From: Actinostola sp. cb2023
Lineage: Eukaryota > Cnidaria > Anthozoa > Actiniaria > Actinostolidae
NCBI GenBank assembly: GCA_033675265.1
Contig: JAUJYZ010000610.1
Coordinates: 79,501-143,500, forward strand
Direction: 5' to 3'
DNA length: 64,000 bases
The position numbers and the translations under genes were made by a program. Below are positions 42,101 through 53,001 of this stretch, in pieces. The notes under the pieces were generated by a model. The model was given only the letters and a program-made list of their open reading frames with translations. It had not been told where the DNA came from and did no database searches. The stretch's first letter is position 1. Every line of letters begins with the position of its first letter.

Positions 42101-43439
42101 TTTCTGATTGTTACATCTAGAGTTCCAACAATTGGCAGCGCTTTGATTTTGTGTTCAATGAAAACGACAGATCCGTTAGAATTTCGAGAAAAAAGAGAAT
42201 TCTGGATATCAACGCGAATGTCTTTGACTGATTTGAGGCAAATGCCAGCATGCCTTTTCTTACAACGTTCACTCTTTCTTTCACACGGATCATCGCAGTG
42301 TTCCACAGCTAAACCATCGATCGTAGCATGAAGGTTGGACACTTTCTCGACAGAGAGGACACACCCACTTTTGCTGCCACGTGAGTTCTTGATAGTAACA
42401 TTGACGAGCCTCAAGTTCACGATTCTTCGATACCCTTTGACGATGTGCAATACAGCACCTTTGGTGGCCACATTCCTGGAAAAGTTCGAGTCAATTAATG
42501 TAACATTAATTACGGTTTCTCCTTTCTTCGATGCTGCCATGTACATCACACCTCCTTCTATATTTACACGGTGTCCATGGAAACTTGATTTGTACACGTA
42601 TGTGTTGCTATGACGACAGACGATTCCTAGAAATCTCATGTTTGTGTTATGTTCACTTTTTACATGGGCAAATGTGAGCTGGATTCTGTGAGCTCTCACC
42701 ATTAGGATACTGTTTCTGATGGGATAAGCTGTTTTTGTTCCTTCAAAGCGCGTGTCAATATATCCTGTTGATTTAGTGTTGTTGATAGCTGTAACATTTC
42801 TCCATGTCGACAATACCGAAATAGGCGTACAACGAATGGTTCTTGAGCCTTGTATATTAACCAATCCACCGGCTAAAATATAGTTCTCTTGGAAGGATAC
42901 GTTTTGTAGGTTCACAACTACGGAGTTACATCTTCCTCCATTGTCAGCATTTATGTGCACACAGCCCGTATTTCTTTTGAACGCAGAGTTGCTCACATTC
43001 AAGAGATACAACAGGACGCGCTTTGATATCTTTATATGGATGGATGGTGATGATTCCAGAAACGTACAGTTGTTGAATACAGCGAGTGTGTCTTCCAAAG
43101 TAATCACGGTTTTCTTAAACGTTATTTCGTTGATGGTGACGTTGGTGTGAGTGGTCTCAAGGGCTTTGAATGTTATTCCATCCGGACACGAAAAGTGAGC
43201 AGGTTTGTCATTGTAGCTTTGTAGGAAAAAGCTTTTCTGAACTATTAATTCCTTTCTATTGGACTCACAGGAATAAGGACTTTGTTCTGTTCCTTCGCCA
43301 TCGATGTACAGGTGGCCTCCCCAAGAAAGTTTCGCCAAACCATTTTCTAAGGTCTTACACGGCGATTGCTTTGTGCCACATGTGTTTGTATTTTTTCCTC
43401 GAATCTTGGAGACAAAAATGGTGGGGTTGTGCTCTGTAA
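39139..43439 (-). CDS. Beta-helix / Cys-rich / multi-TM surface protein, large terminal exon
   Basis: The frame is open for over 1,430 codons from an intron acceptor (AG at 43440-43441) to the stop at 39139; the exon(s) with the start Met and probably a signal peptide lie upstream and were not found. The exon starts with FVSKIRGK and a CGT-x4-PCKTL motif, then about 750 residues of right-handed beta-helix-type repeats rich in S-x-F-x-x-N and N-glycosylation sites. A Cys-rich stretch (about 770-920 from position 43338; CPVGSS, CIMCAEGSY, CFRCPFGANC, CGSCKEGF) leads to about eight hydrophobic segments (first WFWVIVGVYSTIMAIYVIF, last around LVILVVAAVISQVV), then a short cytoplasmic tail. It looks like a cell-surface receptor or adhesion protein. 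No known GPCR signature is seen and function is unknown. Confidence 0.88.
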
Positions 43440-43455
43440 CTAAAAAAAGACATTC
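43440..43455 (-). promoter_or_regulatory. 3' splice acceptor
   Basis: On the minus strand, TGTCTTTTTTTAG precedes TTACAGAGCAC: a pyrimidine tract plus AG, exactly where the conserved frame begins and the upstream frame loses sense. Confidence 0.7.
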
Positions 43456-43543
43456 GTATAGATGTTAGATTTGTTAATCTTGGAACTTCACTGCTACGCT
43501 ATATCAGGGGTCTGGGAGGGAGGAATTCGTGTTCGTTTTAAAG

Positions 43544-43572
43544 TAATAATAATAATAATAATAATAATAATC
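43544..43572. repeat. (AAT)n microsatellite
   Basis: Nine trinucleotides followed by CATCATC. Confidence 0.85.
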
Positions 43573-43849
43573 ATCATCCAAGAAGCCGCGTCAATAATGT
43601 CTGCCGGGAAGAGTGTTAAAGTTTGACTATATTATTATATATTTTTCCAGAAAGAATATAATTATCAGATTCACTTGCAATAGCTTTTAGCCATGTATAA
43701 GCCATGTAGAAAAAGTTGCTTGTGCATGGCTGCAAAATCCACGGCGAAAAATGTGTGATATTTGGGATACATACCACCATAGTTAGTAAATACTAGCAAC
43801 TGAAATGGTTATGAAGCTCGGCAAACTTCATAACCTTTTGAATGCCAAG

Positions 43850-44150
43850 GACGTATATATATATACGTCCTCAAACACGTGTGTGAGCTACTTAGGACTG
43901 TATACGTCCTCGTCAAACACGTGTGTGAGCTACTTAGGACGTATATATACGTCCTCAAACACGTGTGTGAGCTACTTAGGACGTGTATATACGTCCTCAA
44001 GCACGTGTATGAGCTACTTAGGACGTATATATACGTCCTCAAGCACGTGTATCATGAGCTACTTAAGACGTATATACGTCCTCAAGCACGTGTATGAGCT
44101 ACTTAGGACGTATATATACGTCCTCAAACACGTGTGTGAGCTACTTAGCA
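43850..44150. repeat. 42-bp minisatellite, block 1
   Basis: About seven units of ~42 bp, each containing ACACGTGTGTGAGCTACTTA and GACGTATATATACGTC. It is preceded by a hairpin GGTTATGAAG/CTTCATAACC at 43807-43835. Open frames across it are repeat artefacts. Confidence 0.9.
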
Positions 44151-45024
44151 TCGCACAGAAATTTGTGTCACATCCGGGATATTATCCTAATTATATGCTA
44201 GACCCATTCCCATTACGGCACTCGGCCACTCGATCTTCGTAATATTTAGAGTAAAATCGAAGAAAGTCAATGTTTAGGCTGTCATTTACAAATGAACCAG
44301 TGATCTACGATAAATTGTAACAACGGAATACAAAATACTTGCGACTGAAGTTTACTTGCCAAGTTATCGATTGTAAATATCCTTTCGTCTTCTTGCGACT
44401 TTTTCAGGGTGAATGTCGGGTCTCCGTTGTGTTCAAATGTATGGGATTTCATCATGCCAGCAGTTCGATCGATTCCTGTTGCTCAGCCTTGCGAAATACA
44501 ATAATTGTAACAATCGAATTTTGGTGCCCCGACATAGCTGGATTGCTTCCAATATCAAGCTTTCTTCCATACCAATGTTCACTAGCGACTTTTCTTGAAA
44601 TTCTGTTTCATACCAACGGAGCGAAGCAGTCGAAAATGTCAAATTACGAGACGATTTTTAGCTTCAAAGCACTTCCATCGGCTGCCATTTTCCTTTGACC
44701 TTGCAGCCTAGCCTCCATTGCTATAGCTACAGAAATTTAAGCACCAGTTTCTTTTTTACCACGGATAAAATAAGCCGCGAAGTAAGGGGAATTTATGACA
44801 TTGGAGCGAGCGTTTGGCCGGGCGGGAACTGGGTTCTAGTTTAAGAGATTGACCCGCGAAATTCACTATAAGCTTCCAATAAAAGCTTTTCCCACCAAAT
44901 TTTCGATACATTTTCTATTTTAGGGGGAAACTCTGAAATTTAAATAAGGATCGTGTATCGTTTCTTCAAATGCAACCTATTTTAAGGATATGACCGATTT
45001 GTATGGGTAATTCTGTGCGATGGG
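44151..45024. other. Non-repeat spacer between minisatellite blocks
   Basis: No convincing exon was found on the minus strand, where the 5' exon of the membrane protein might be expected. A 119-codon plus frame at 44339-44698 has no recognisable domain. Confidence 0.4.
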
Positions 45025-48000
45025 ACGTATCTACGTCCTCAAACACGTGTGTGAGCTACTTAGTACGTATATATACGTCCTCAAATACGTGTATGAGCTA
45101 CTTAGGACGTATCTACGTCCTCAAACACGTGTGTGAGCTACTTAGGACGTATATATACGTCCTCAAACACGTGTGTGAGCTACTTAGGACGTATATATAC
45201 GTCCCGGCTCAAACACCGTGTGTGAGCTACTTAGGACGTATATATTCCTTCTCAAACACCGTGTGTGAGCTACTTAGGACGTATATATACGTCCTCAAAC
45301 ACCGTGTGCGAGCTACTTAGGACGTATATATACGTCCTCAAACACCGTGTGTGAGCTACTTACGACGTATATATTCGTTCTCAAACACGTGTGTGAGCTA
45401 CTTAGGACGTATATATTCGTTCTCAAACACGTGTGTGAGCTACTTAGGACGTATATATACGTCCTCAAACACCGTGTGTGAGCTACTTAGGACGTATATA
45501 TTCGTTCTCAAACACGTGTGTGAGCTACTTAGGACGTATACGTCCTCAAACACGTGTGTGAGCTACTTAGGACGTATATATACGTCCTCAAACACGTGTG
45601 TGAGCTACTTAGGACGTATATATTCGTTCTCAAACACGTGTGTGAGCTACTTAGGACGTATATATACGTCCTCAAACACGTGGTGTGTGAGCTACTTAGG
45701 ACGTTTATATTCGTTCTCAAACAGGTGTGTGAGCTACTTAGGACGTATATATTCGTTCTCAAACACGTGTGTGAGCTACTTAGGACGTTTATATACGTCC
45801 TCAAACACGTGTGTGAGCTACTTAGGACGTATATATTCGTTCTCAAACACGTGTGTGAGCTACTTAGGACGTATATATACGTCCTCAAACACGTGTGTGA
45901 GCTACTTAGGACGTATATATTCGTTCTCAAACACGTGTGTGAGCTACTTAGGACGTATATATACGTCCTCAAACACGTGTGTGAGCTACTTAGGACATAT
46001 ATATACGTCCTCAAGTACGTGTATGAGCTACTTAGGACATATATATACGTCCTCAAGCACGTGTATGAGCTACTTAGGACGTATATACGTCCTCAAGCAC
46101 GTGTATGAGCTACTTAGGACGTATATATACGTCCTCAAGCACGTGTATGAGCTACTTAGGACGTATATATACGTCGTCAAACACGTGTGTGAGTTACTTA
46201 GGACGTATCTACGTCCTCAAACACGTGTGTGAGCTACTTAGGACGTATATATACGTCCTCAAACACGTGTCTGAGCTACTTAGGGCGTATCTACGTCCTC
46301 AAACACGTGTGTGAGCTACTTAGGACGTATATATACGTCCTCAAACACGTGTGTGAGCTACTTAGGACGTATATATACGTCCTCAAACACCGTGTGTGAG
46401 CTACTTAGGACGTATATATTCGTTCTCAAACACGTGTGTGAGCTACTTAGGACGTATATATACGTCCTCAAACAACGTGTGTGTGCTACTTAGGACGTAT
46501 ATATTCGTTCTCAAACACGTGTGTGAGCTACTTACTTATATATTCGTTCTCAAACACGTGTGTGAGCTACTTATATATACGTCCTCAAACACGTGTGTGA
46601 GCTACTTAGGACGTATATATACGTCCTCAAACACGTGTGTGAGCTACTTAGGACGTATATATTCGTTCTCAAACACGTGTGTGAGCTACTTAGGACGTAT
46701 ATATACGTCCTCAAACACGTGTGTGAGCTACTTAGGACGACGTATATATACGTTCTCAAACACGTGTGTGAGCTACTTAGGACGTATATATTCGTTCTCA
46801 AACACGTGTGTGAGCGACTTAGGACGTATATATACGTCCTCAAACACGTGTGTGAGCTACTTAGGACGTATATATATTCGTTCTCAAACACGTGTGTGAG
46901 CTACTTAGGACGTATATATTCGTTCTCAAACACGTGTGTGAGCTACTTAGGACGTATATATATTCGTTCTCAAACACGTGTGTGAGCTACTTAGGACGTA
47001 TATATACGTCCTCAAACACGTGTGTGAGCTACTTAGGACGTATATATACGTCCTCAAACACCGTGTGTGAGCTACTTAGGACGTATATATTCGTTCTCAA
47101 ACACGTGTGTGAGCTACTTAGGACGTATATATACGTCCTCAAACACCGTGTGTGAGCTACTTAGGACGTATATATACGTCCTCAAATACGTGTGTGAGCT
47201 ACTTAGGACGTATATATACGTCCTCAAACACCGTGTGTGAGCTACTTAGGACGTATATATTCGTTCTCTCAAACACGTGTGTGAGCTACTTAGGACGTAT
47301 ATATACGTCCTCAAACACCGTGTGTGAGCTACTTAGGACGTATATATACGTCCTCAAACAACGTGTGTGAGCTACTTAGGACGTATATATTCGTTCTCAA
47401 ACACGTGTGTGAGCTACTTAGGACGTATATATACGTCCTCAAACACGCCGTGTGTGAGCTACTTAGGACGTATATATACGTCCTCAAACACGTGTGTGAG
47501 CTACTTAGGACGTATATATTCGTTCTCAAACACGTGTGTGAGCTACTTAGGACGTATATATACGTCCTCAAACACGTGTGTGAGCTACTTAGGACGACGT
47601 ATATATACGTTCTCAAACACGTGTGTGAGCTACTTAGGACGTATATATTCGTTCTCAAACACGTGTGTGAGCGACTTAGGACGTATATATACGTCCTCAA
47701 ACACGTGTGTGAGCTACTTAGGACGTATATATATTCGTTCTCAAACACGTGTGTGAGCTACTTAGGACGTATATATTCGTTTTCAAACACGTGTGTGAGC
47801 TACTTAGGACGTATATATACGTCCTCAAACACGTGTGTGAGCTACTTAGGACGTATATATTCGTTCTCAAACACGTGTGTGAGCTACTTAGGACGTATAT
47901 ATACGTCCTCAAACACGTGTGTGAGCTACTTAGGACGTATATACGTCCTCAAACACCGTGTGTGAGCTACTTAGGACGTATATATTTGTTCTCAAAAACA

Positions 48001-48439
48001 CGTGTGTGAGCTACTTAGGACGACGTATATCTCAAACACGTGTGTGAGCTACTTAGGACGTATATATTCGTTCTCAAACACGTGTGTGAGCTACTTAGGA
48101 CGTATATATACGTCCTCAAACACGTGTGTGAGCTACTTAGGACGTATATATTCGTTCTCAATCACGTGTGTGAGCTACTTAGGACGTATATATTCGTTCT
48201 CAAACACGTGTGTGAGCTACTTAGGACGTATATATACGTCCTCAAACACGTGTGTGAGCTACTTAGGACGTATATATTCGTTCTCAAACACGTGTGTGAG
48301 CTACTTAGGACGTATATATACGTCCTCAAACACGTGTGTGAGCTACTTAGGACGTATATACGTCCTCAAACACCGTGTGTGAGCTACTTAGGACGTATAT
48401 ATTTGTTCTCAAACACTTTTGTGAGCTACTTAGGACGTA
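45025..48439. repeat. 42-bp minisatellite, block 2 (~3.4 kb, about 80 units)
   Basis: Units alternate between type A (GACGTATATATACGTCCTC) and type B (GACGTATATATTCGTTCTC), giving an 84-bp higher-order rhythm. Rare variants (GAGCGACTTAGG at 46812 and 47669; GGACGACG at 46735 and 47592) recur exactly 857 bases apart, and a TATTTGTTCTC variant recurs 417 bases apart (47981, 48398), so blocks have been duplicated. Each unit has two palindromes: ACACGTGT and GACGTATATATACGTC. The 42-bp length leaves several frames open on both strands (e.g. VCELLRTYIYVLKH), none of which I take as coding. Confidence 0.95.
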
Positions 48440-48687
48440 TACACCTATTTCATTAAACGTTGGCATCTGAAATCTGAATCTGAAATCTTAGACCGAGAGG
48501 GATTGTAATGCACAAGAGCTTTATTATTATTGTGGGCATGAGTTGTGATCTATCTTGTAATTACTGCATGGAATATGCCACGACCTATATATAGGCGAAG
48601 ATCTGCGTTGGTGAATAGTGTCGGGTTGCGAGTGATTTTAGGTCGCAGATTCAGATTTCAGATGCCAACGTTTTTTAAATATTTATA
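48440..48687. mobile_element. MITE with TACACCTATTTCA ends, copy 2
   Basis: Same family as 35285-35528. It sits in the last unit of the 42-bp array: GACGTA precedes and TATACGTC follows. Its right terminus has decayed (AAATATTTATA instead of GAAATAGGTGTA). Confidence 0.8.
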
Positions 48688-48780
48688 TACGTCTTATTCG
48701 GCAGCACTTCTACCTTGTAAGTAGCGGTTGCTCGACAATTTTATTGTCGCGGTCGTTGAGAAGGGTTTGCATATACTGTA

Positions 48781-48926
48781 CATGTTCTGTGCTCTGATAG
48801 AAACATGCGGGATGTTGGGAGAACACGAGAAAAGCTTTAGAATCACGAGCCTCCGGCGAATGATTCTAAAGCTTTACGAGTGTTCTCACAACATCCCAAG
48901 TGTTTCTATCAGAGCATAGAACATGG
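48781..48926. mobile_element. Palindromic MITE
   Basis: CATGTTCTGTGCTCTGATAG, AAACA, GGGATGTTG and GAATCA arms pair with the mirror half ending CTATCAGAGCATAGAACATG, around a centre CGAGCCTCCGGCGAATG. A piece of the same end recurs at 49911-49935. Confidence 0.8.
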
Positions 48927-48929
48927 AAA

Positions 48930-51270
48930 AACGTTTTCTAATGCTTTTATAAAATAACTACAAGGATTTCTTTCGTAAAAATCCTTTATTTACGCGAGAT
49001 TTTACTGATCAAATTGGCAATTCTCCTGAAAAACGTCAGAAATCGCCCATCATCCAATCAAATCTCACGAAAGAAATCAAATGGCAAAGCGACTCGACAA
49101 CTTTCAGTTATCAGTGCCGTTTAGTGTTTTGACAGGAAAAACGTTTTGAAGAATGCTATTTTCTGTCAGAAAATTACAGAAGAATACTGGTTACCCTTCG
49201 TTTTGTATCCTGTGAACACGAAACACGAAGAAAAGTGAGAAAAGCTGAGCCGATTCAATGAAGACGAATCGTCAAACTTTCTGAAATATTTGACAACTTG
49301 ATGAATGGAGCATGAAGTCAGGTAGCCAAATATCCACAGTTTTTGTCGTATTTTTGAATCTTTTCATCGCTTTTCTCGACAAGAATGTATAAACGATGGA
49401 CGTTTCTGAGACATTTGAAGATATTTTTTCTCTTTGACATATTTTACTAGAGATATGAATGTCTTTGGCGAACCCGCCGTGTAGCTACAAGAATCGCTCT
49501 GTTTTCACTCTTTTGTGAGTATAAATATACGCAGAATACGGCTATCTTTTCTTGATATTTTCAGTCGTACACTTGAGAAAATATGTGTAGCTATAGAACT
49601 TACAAAATGGTTAGTATGTGATTGAGAAAACTGAGCCTTTATATTTAGCTTTCTTCGTTTTTGTGAACAAAAATAATTGGACGATTCGTCGAGTCAGGTG
49701 TGTTTGAAATTGAAGCTCAATTCTTGCAAATTTTCGATTTAAAATAAGCAAAATCACATCTAGATAGAACTTGAACTTAACTAAACAAGAAAAACTGTAA
49801 TTCTATGGCTTTTGTTTAGTAAATAAAACCTGTTTGACAACAGAAAAAATATATTTGTGGTCTATCAAATCCACTGCATCGCTTCAAGGTTGTTCAAGGT
49901 CATCGAAACCATGTTTCTGTGCTCTCATAGAACATGGGTTTTCAGCCAATCAGAGCGTGCGTTATATCATAGTTATTTTATAAATATAATTGTGATTTCT
50001 GTATTGTTTATCGCGTGATCAAAACAACATGGCCGATGGTTCTCTAATAATCGATAGGTATTATTTACAACCCCTTATTGCAACCAGAAATCACTGAAAA
50101 TGCTCCAAATGGTGAAACTGGCTTTGAAAGGCAATTGAGAGTGATAAAAATCCATGGTATAAAGTTTTTAAGTAGTTGACTTAAAATAGTAGGTTTTAAG
50201 AAAAAAACAAAATGGCCGCCAGTCGCTCAGAAGAAATAGTGTTGGCATTCAAAGGGTTTACCGCTATAGTCCGACCCTACAAATCAATTATTGCCTTTAA
50301 GTGATCGTGTCTTTCACTTTCTTGTCTTGATTCTCAAGACTGATATTTTTCTAGGACAACATTTGCCAAGTGTACATGTATATCTAATTCAGAGTCAACT
50401 AATAGGAAAAAAAATAGCAAAGCCAAGGCAAAGAGAAATCCAAGGCTGAAGAAAGGAACTGGGATAGTTTACAACCTTTCAGATATCGACGGAAAATAAC
50501 TGAAATGTCGTCTTATTGTAATTATATCGTGAAGTTTCCGCAAGTGTCACGCAGCTGCTTACAAGATCTGTTGTGATTGGATAATACAAACAATTCATTA
50601 TCTACTCGTTCTATGGTTTTGGTTCTATTGTTTTACTCTAATGGTATTGAACCAATTGGACTAGATCTTCTGAAGAGCTGCGACCTTACCCAGTTTCCGA
50701 AGTGAAATCATGTTCAATTGTTGTTGATGTTGTACAAATGTACAATGACTTTTAAAATGGATCTCTTACGCTGTAACGCAGGCTTCGAAAGTAAAGCCCA
50801 ACCCTTTTTGAAATCCTTCGTCTGAATGAGTAATAAATTTGCATTAAAAGCTGATTTATATTCAGACGACTTCGATAGAGTCTATATATCCAATACATTT
50901 TTTCAAACCAATAACTGACTTGGTCAAGTATAACATAAGGGGTCTTAAAAGGGTTAAAGATTGCTTGATTCATAGGCTTAATACTGAAAGTTAAGGGAAA
51001 TACTCGTTAGATATTTGAGGCCACTACTTTCAGGTCCTGATTAGAAACTAATATAAGAAACTCATCAACATTAATTAGAAGCTTTCAATAGAACAGTTGG
51101 AAAACTAGAACTAGGACAATTGATTAGCAATGATGGTAACTGTATTTAATGTAAATCTTAAGTATTTTGAATTAAGTAATTAGCTATATATTTCGATATT
51201 TTAATATATTTTTTAGATTAACAGGGAATGGAATAGGATTTGGATTTTTAGTATCAGTTGTTTTTAGTTA
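48930..51270. other. Intergenic, no gene seen
   Basis: Only short frames. Nothing beyond the partial repeat end at 49911 was recognised. Confidence 0.45.
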
Positions 51271-51461
51271 AAGTGCTCCTAACCCCCTTTACAATTGTAT
51301 TAAAAATTGAATGTACATGACCTGATCAGCTACAGGGTTAAGTGTTTTTTTCATTTGAGCTTCGCATTTAGGAGTTATAGTTGTTTGAAATCTCGATATT
51401 TTAATTCGATGACGTCACCCCGGGCTTTTTACCTAACTTATTTCATTGTTTTCAGTAGATC
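51271..51461. mobile_element. MITE arm interrupted by BEL-3, left
   Basis: AAAGTGCTCCTAACCCCC, ATTAAAAATTGAATGTACAT, CTGATCAGCTACAGG and GATGACGTCACCCCGGGCTT are mirrored at 58580-58749 beyond BEL-3. Confidence 0.8.
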
Positions 51462-51827
51462 TGTGCTGTAATCACCCCTCTATTAATAGTTTTATAGATT
51501 AGCTATAGTCACGATCAGTTATTGTATTAGTCACGCTACCGGAAGGAGCTCAAACACGAGACTCTTTATGGTTTACATTATCAGCATATTTTAGATTTTA
51601 AGTTTACCGCAGTAATATATGATTGGACGATATTATTAGCTTAGGAATTTAGCCATTAACAAGGATCATTGTAATTGTAATTGTAGTTTTAGTTTTAGTT
51701 CGAATCAGTATTTAGTGTGCACAGCTCTTTGTAAGTTCATTCTGTTTTTACCTTAATAAATCTGTTACGAGAATCGACGGATTTGGGTTAGACTGCCCTA
51801 TCGGAGCCACGAGTACCGGCCGAGGTA
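51462..51827 (+). repeat. BEL-3 5' LTR
   Basis: TGTGCTGTAATCACC...GGCCGAGGTA, with a polyadenylation signal AATAAA at 51755-51760. The exact 3' limit is uncertain by a few bases. GGTAGCGGAACAG just inside could be a diverged tRNAi-Met primer site. Confidence 0.85.
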
Positions 51828-51890
51828 GCGGAACAGTAAAAACAGAGACTTCAAGAACATAAGGACGCACAGAAAAGTCTTGGTAACGCG

Positions 51891-52319
51891 ATGGACAACG
51901 TCCCTGAAGAACAACCAGCGGATAGAGCCATCGCTCAATTGCAGCCCGAGGGCGAAAGTGCTGGACCAGCACCGACCGACGACCCTATCGAGGACGGGAC
52001 AAGCGATCTCCCAAAACGGATGAGTAAGCCGTCATTAAAGGTAATGCTTAATAAAGTTTTAGAAACCGAAAACCGGTTAGAAGACAACTGGAAGGAGTGT
52101 TTGGTAAACATCAAAAAACTCCAACAAGCGTACGAGTCCGCACAAGAAATCCGTGAAAGGATGGACGAAGTAAGGTCATTATTCAACGCATATGAATTAG
52201 AATTGTTAACCTTACAAACATTCACAGCCAGTGCTAGCGTAAGCGAAATCCTTCAGGAGCGAGAATTACTGGAGAAAAAACAGCAGCCACGCGCAAGACA
52301 TTCATTGACAATGCGTTAA
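51891..52319 (+). pseudogene. BEL-3 gag, first segment
   Basis: Starts MDNVPEEQPADRAIAQL 64 bases after the LTR. It is acidic, then helical (residues ~55-125, coiled-coil-like), and leaves frame at an A6 run (GAGAAAAAACAG, about 52276). Coding sense (RKTFIDNALIDANERIKNL) continues in the minus-one frame, so one A was probably lost. Confidence 0.75.
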
Positions 52320-52996
52320 TTGATGCAAATGAAAGAATAAAGAACTTATTGATAGAAACCGCATCTACGCGCAGTGCGTCGACTACTTTATCTACCAACT
52401 CGTCACGATCCGTGACATCCACGCGATTACAAGCTAAGGCAAAGGCCGCCGCCGCAATAAAAAAGGCCGAGCTGCAAAAGCGTAGGATCGAACACGAATC
52501 GCGCTCTGCCTTCTTAATCGAGGAGGAAGAACTCGCTCTAGCTAGGCGAAAAAGAACTGAGCAAGCTAAGCTTGAAGCATTGCGTTTGGACGAGGAGGCA
52601 GCGGTTGCCTTGGCGGCAGTGAAAGCGATCGACGAAGAACTCGGCCAACATGACCCCGACACACACACCGAAGCATTTTACCCGCTCGATCTTCCTTTGG
52701 CCGACTCTAAACAACGCGTGCAGGAATATTTAAACGAAGAACAACAATCCCGTGAGCTAGATAAGGAGGTCAAACCAGGGTCACGCACGCAACCGGAAAA
52801 CTTTATCGGCAAGCTCAACCCTTGCATGTCAGCGCTTGATCACGCATTTCCGCCCACTCAAACAACCACGAATCATTTCATTGAATTCATGGCACGCAGG
52901 GAGCTGATATCAAATAAAATAGAAAAATTTGATGATCGCCCAGAAAACTTCCATACCTGGAAGGGCTCTCTTGAAAACATGATGAAAGGAGAGTAA
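52320..52996 (+). pseudogene. BEL-3 gag, second segment
   Basis: The frame is open from about 52277. It holds a Ser/Thr-rich patch, a long charged helix (AIKKAELQKRRIEHESRSAF onwards) and the beginning of DUF1759 (KIEKFDDRPENFHTWKGSLE). It stops in GGAGAGTAA at 52994-52996. The DUF1759 sense continues in another frame (VNLNYSEQLSLIIEHT), pointing to a one-base loss. Confidence 0.75.
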
Positions 52997-53001
52997 ACCT
53001 C

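Noticed and set aside
45025..48439. CRISPR-like array
   Set aside because: Units are contiguous without unique spacers, and the setting is eukaryotic.
43805..48456. Many plus and minus frames with VCELLRTYIYVLKH-, CVSYLGRIYTSSNT- or CLRTYIYVLSSSHT-type repeats
   Set aside because: The 42-bp unit is a multiple of three, so frames persist by arithmetic. Units with indels switch between them freely, showing no coding constraint.
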